From: Oceanobacillus jeddahensis
GTDB taxonomy: Bacteria; Bacillota; Bacilli; Bacillales; Amphibacillaceae
Assembly: GCF_000750635.1 (NCBI RefSeq)
Contig: NZ_CCDM010000005.1
Span: 310,001-374,000 of the forward strand
DNA length: 64,000 bases
Reading direction: 5' to 3'
In this document: in pieces, positions 63,230 to 64,000 of the stretch
Layout of the letters: each line of letters opens with the position of its first letter
How positions within the stretch are numbered: the stretch's first letter is position 1
The notes under the pieces: model-generated
Seen by the model: only the letters and a program-made list of their open reading frames with translations
The model's database searches: none
Told to the model about the DNA's origin: nothing
Made by a program: the position numbers and the translations under genes

Positions 63230-64000
63230 TTATTTTTTAAAGAAAGAAATAACAAGCGCACCTTCCCCGCCGTATGTTGAGATAAGCGGACCTGATTCTT
63301 CTAAAATTGCGTCGTTGAAAGCATATTTACTACGAATTTTTTCAAGTACGTTTAATGCTCTTTCTTTGTCACGGCAATAGGTCATTGTAATGACTTTATT
63401 TTCGGTATCTTGTGTATATTCACCAATCTGGTCAACGAATCGTTTTAAAGACTTCTTTTCTCCCCGAACTTTTTCTGCAACATCAATAGCCCCTTCATTA
63501 GTTGCTTTCATGAGTACTTTTATATTTAACGTCTTTGCAATTTTTCCTTTAATTTTTTCTAAACGGCCGCCTAAAACAAGATTATCTAAACTTTTTAATA
63601 CAAATAAAGTAGCAGTTTGTTCAATGCGCTCTGTTAAATGACGGACTAACTCATCAAATTCATACTTTTCTTCTATTTTTTTATTTGCTTCATGCATGAG
63701 CAGACAGATACCACAGGAAGCAGTTTTCGTATTAAGTACTTCAATAACACGGTCAGGCTCTTCCTCTAGTAGCATCTCTTTCCCTGCTAATGCGTTCGCA
63801 TAGGTACTGCTGATTTCATTGGAGATACTTAACATTAAAATTTGCTTTTCTGACGGAATTTGTTTATATGCTTCATAGAAATCAGAAGGGCTGGGAGCTG
63901 CTGAACGTGGCACTTCACCTAATTCTTTTACTTTCTGATGAAATAATTCAATATCCATCGTTTGCCCGCTTTTGTATTGACCATCACTAAAATGAAGATA
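63230..64000 (-). CDS. DegV-family fatty-acid-binding protein, 5' end beyond the window
   Basis: A partial gene. The ATG at 63958 is internal: the frame stays open to the window edge and reads YLHFSDGQYKSGQT before MDIELFH, a typical DegV segment. DegV/FakB proteins bind a fatty acid so that FakA can phosphorylate it. Present parts include PRSAAPSPSDF (lipid head-group loop), the helices of the second domain and the C-terminal ISTYGGEGALVISF. The first ~60 residues, with the early strand of the fold, lie outside. Confidence 0.88.
   Translation of the reverse strand, partial: YLHFSDGQYKSGQTMDIELFHQKVKELGEVPRSAAPSPSDFYEAYKQIPSEKQILMLSISNEISSTYANALAGKEMLLEEEPDRVIEVLNTKTASCGICLLMHEANKKIEEKYEFDELVRHLTERIEQTATLFVLKSLDNLVLGGRLEKIKGKIAKTLNIKVLMKATNEGAIDVAEKVRGEKKSLKRFVDQIGEYTQDTENKVITMTYCRDKERALNVLEKIRSKYAFNDAILEESGPLISTYGGEGALVISFFKK

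Overview
The window looks like chromosome of a low-GC, spore-forming member of the Bacillaceae, most like Oceanobacillus or a close relative. The reasons are AT-rich DNA, strong AGGAGG-type ribosome binding sites, frequent TTG/GTG starts, sigma-A promoters, T-box and preQ1 leaders, a spore-crust gene cluster (cotW/X/V type), CssRS-HtrA, LrgAB, YhgE/YhgD, YppG and YteA. Genus is an inference from gene content and style, not from a search.

Layout. 1-3.9 kb: SurA-like lipoprotein, then a leftward pair of an arginase-fold ureohydrolase and an NRAMP-like transporter, both with altered metal-binding motifs. 3.9-11.5 kb: a complete leftward histidine operon hisZGDBHAFIC with overlapping genes, one strong promoter and a tandem 16-bp repeat just downstream of it; hisJ is divergent. 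12-15 kb: universal stress protein, a 58-aa ORF and a solo tnpB (IS200/IS605) element. 15-19.3 kb: His-rich lipoprotein behind a Zur box, DUF915 hydrolase, murB, then a preQ1-I riboswitch in front of queF and a queuosine-precursor transporter. 19.4-24.3 kb: small membrane proteins, an IS110 remnant inside an older repeat, beta-helix protein, CwlK-type peptidase, a divergent PlsY and a DUF456 protein. 24.3-29.4 kb: T-box-controlled prolyl-tRNA synthetase and a DctQMP TRAP transporter. 29.5-38 kb: an IS605-derived insertion splitting a tiny gene, glutathione peroxidase, GNAT, TrhO, spore crust genes, cold-shock protein, hydroxyacid dehydrogenase, YteA-like regulator and a zinc-ribbon membrane protein. 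38-45 kb: a repeat-rich gap, HtrA divergent from CssRS, and TypA. 45-50.7 kb: LrgAB, YhgE and its TetR regulator. 50.7-64 kb: Mqo, DDAH-like hydrolase, lipoprotein, PopT-like carrier with a thioredoxin, a YkoGH-like two-component system with two PepSY proteins, hydrolases, a Cys-less glutaredoxin-like protein, YppG, carboxylesterase and a DegV gene cut by the window edge.

Most genes are housekeeping. The unusual material is in the gaps: a four-copy dispersed repeat in long and short forms, an IS605 derivative whose removal restores a reading frame exactly, an IS110 5' end with its non-coding leader, three copies of a 12-bp core (TGAGTAATCGCA), and a long nested palindrome. I did not see a CRISPR array, tRNA, rRNA, prophage or a recognisable defence island.
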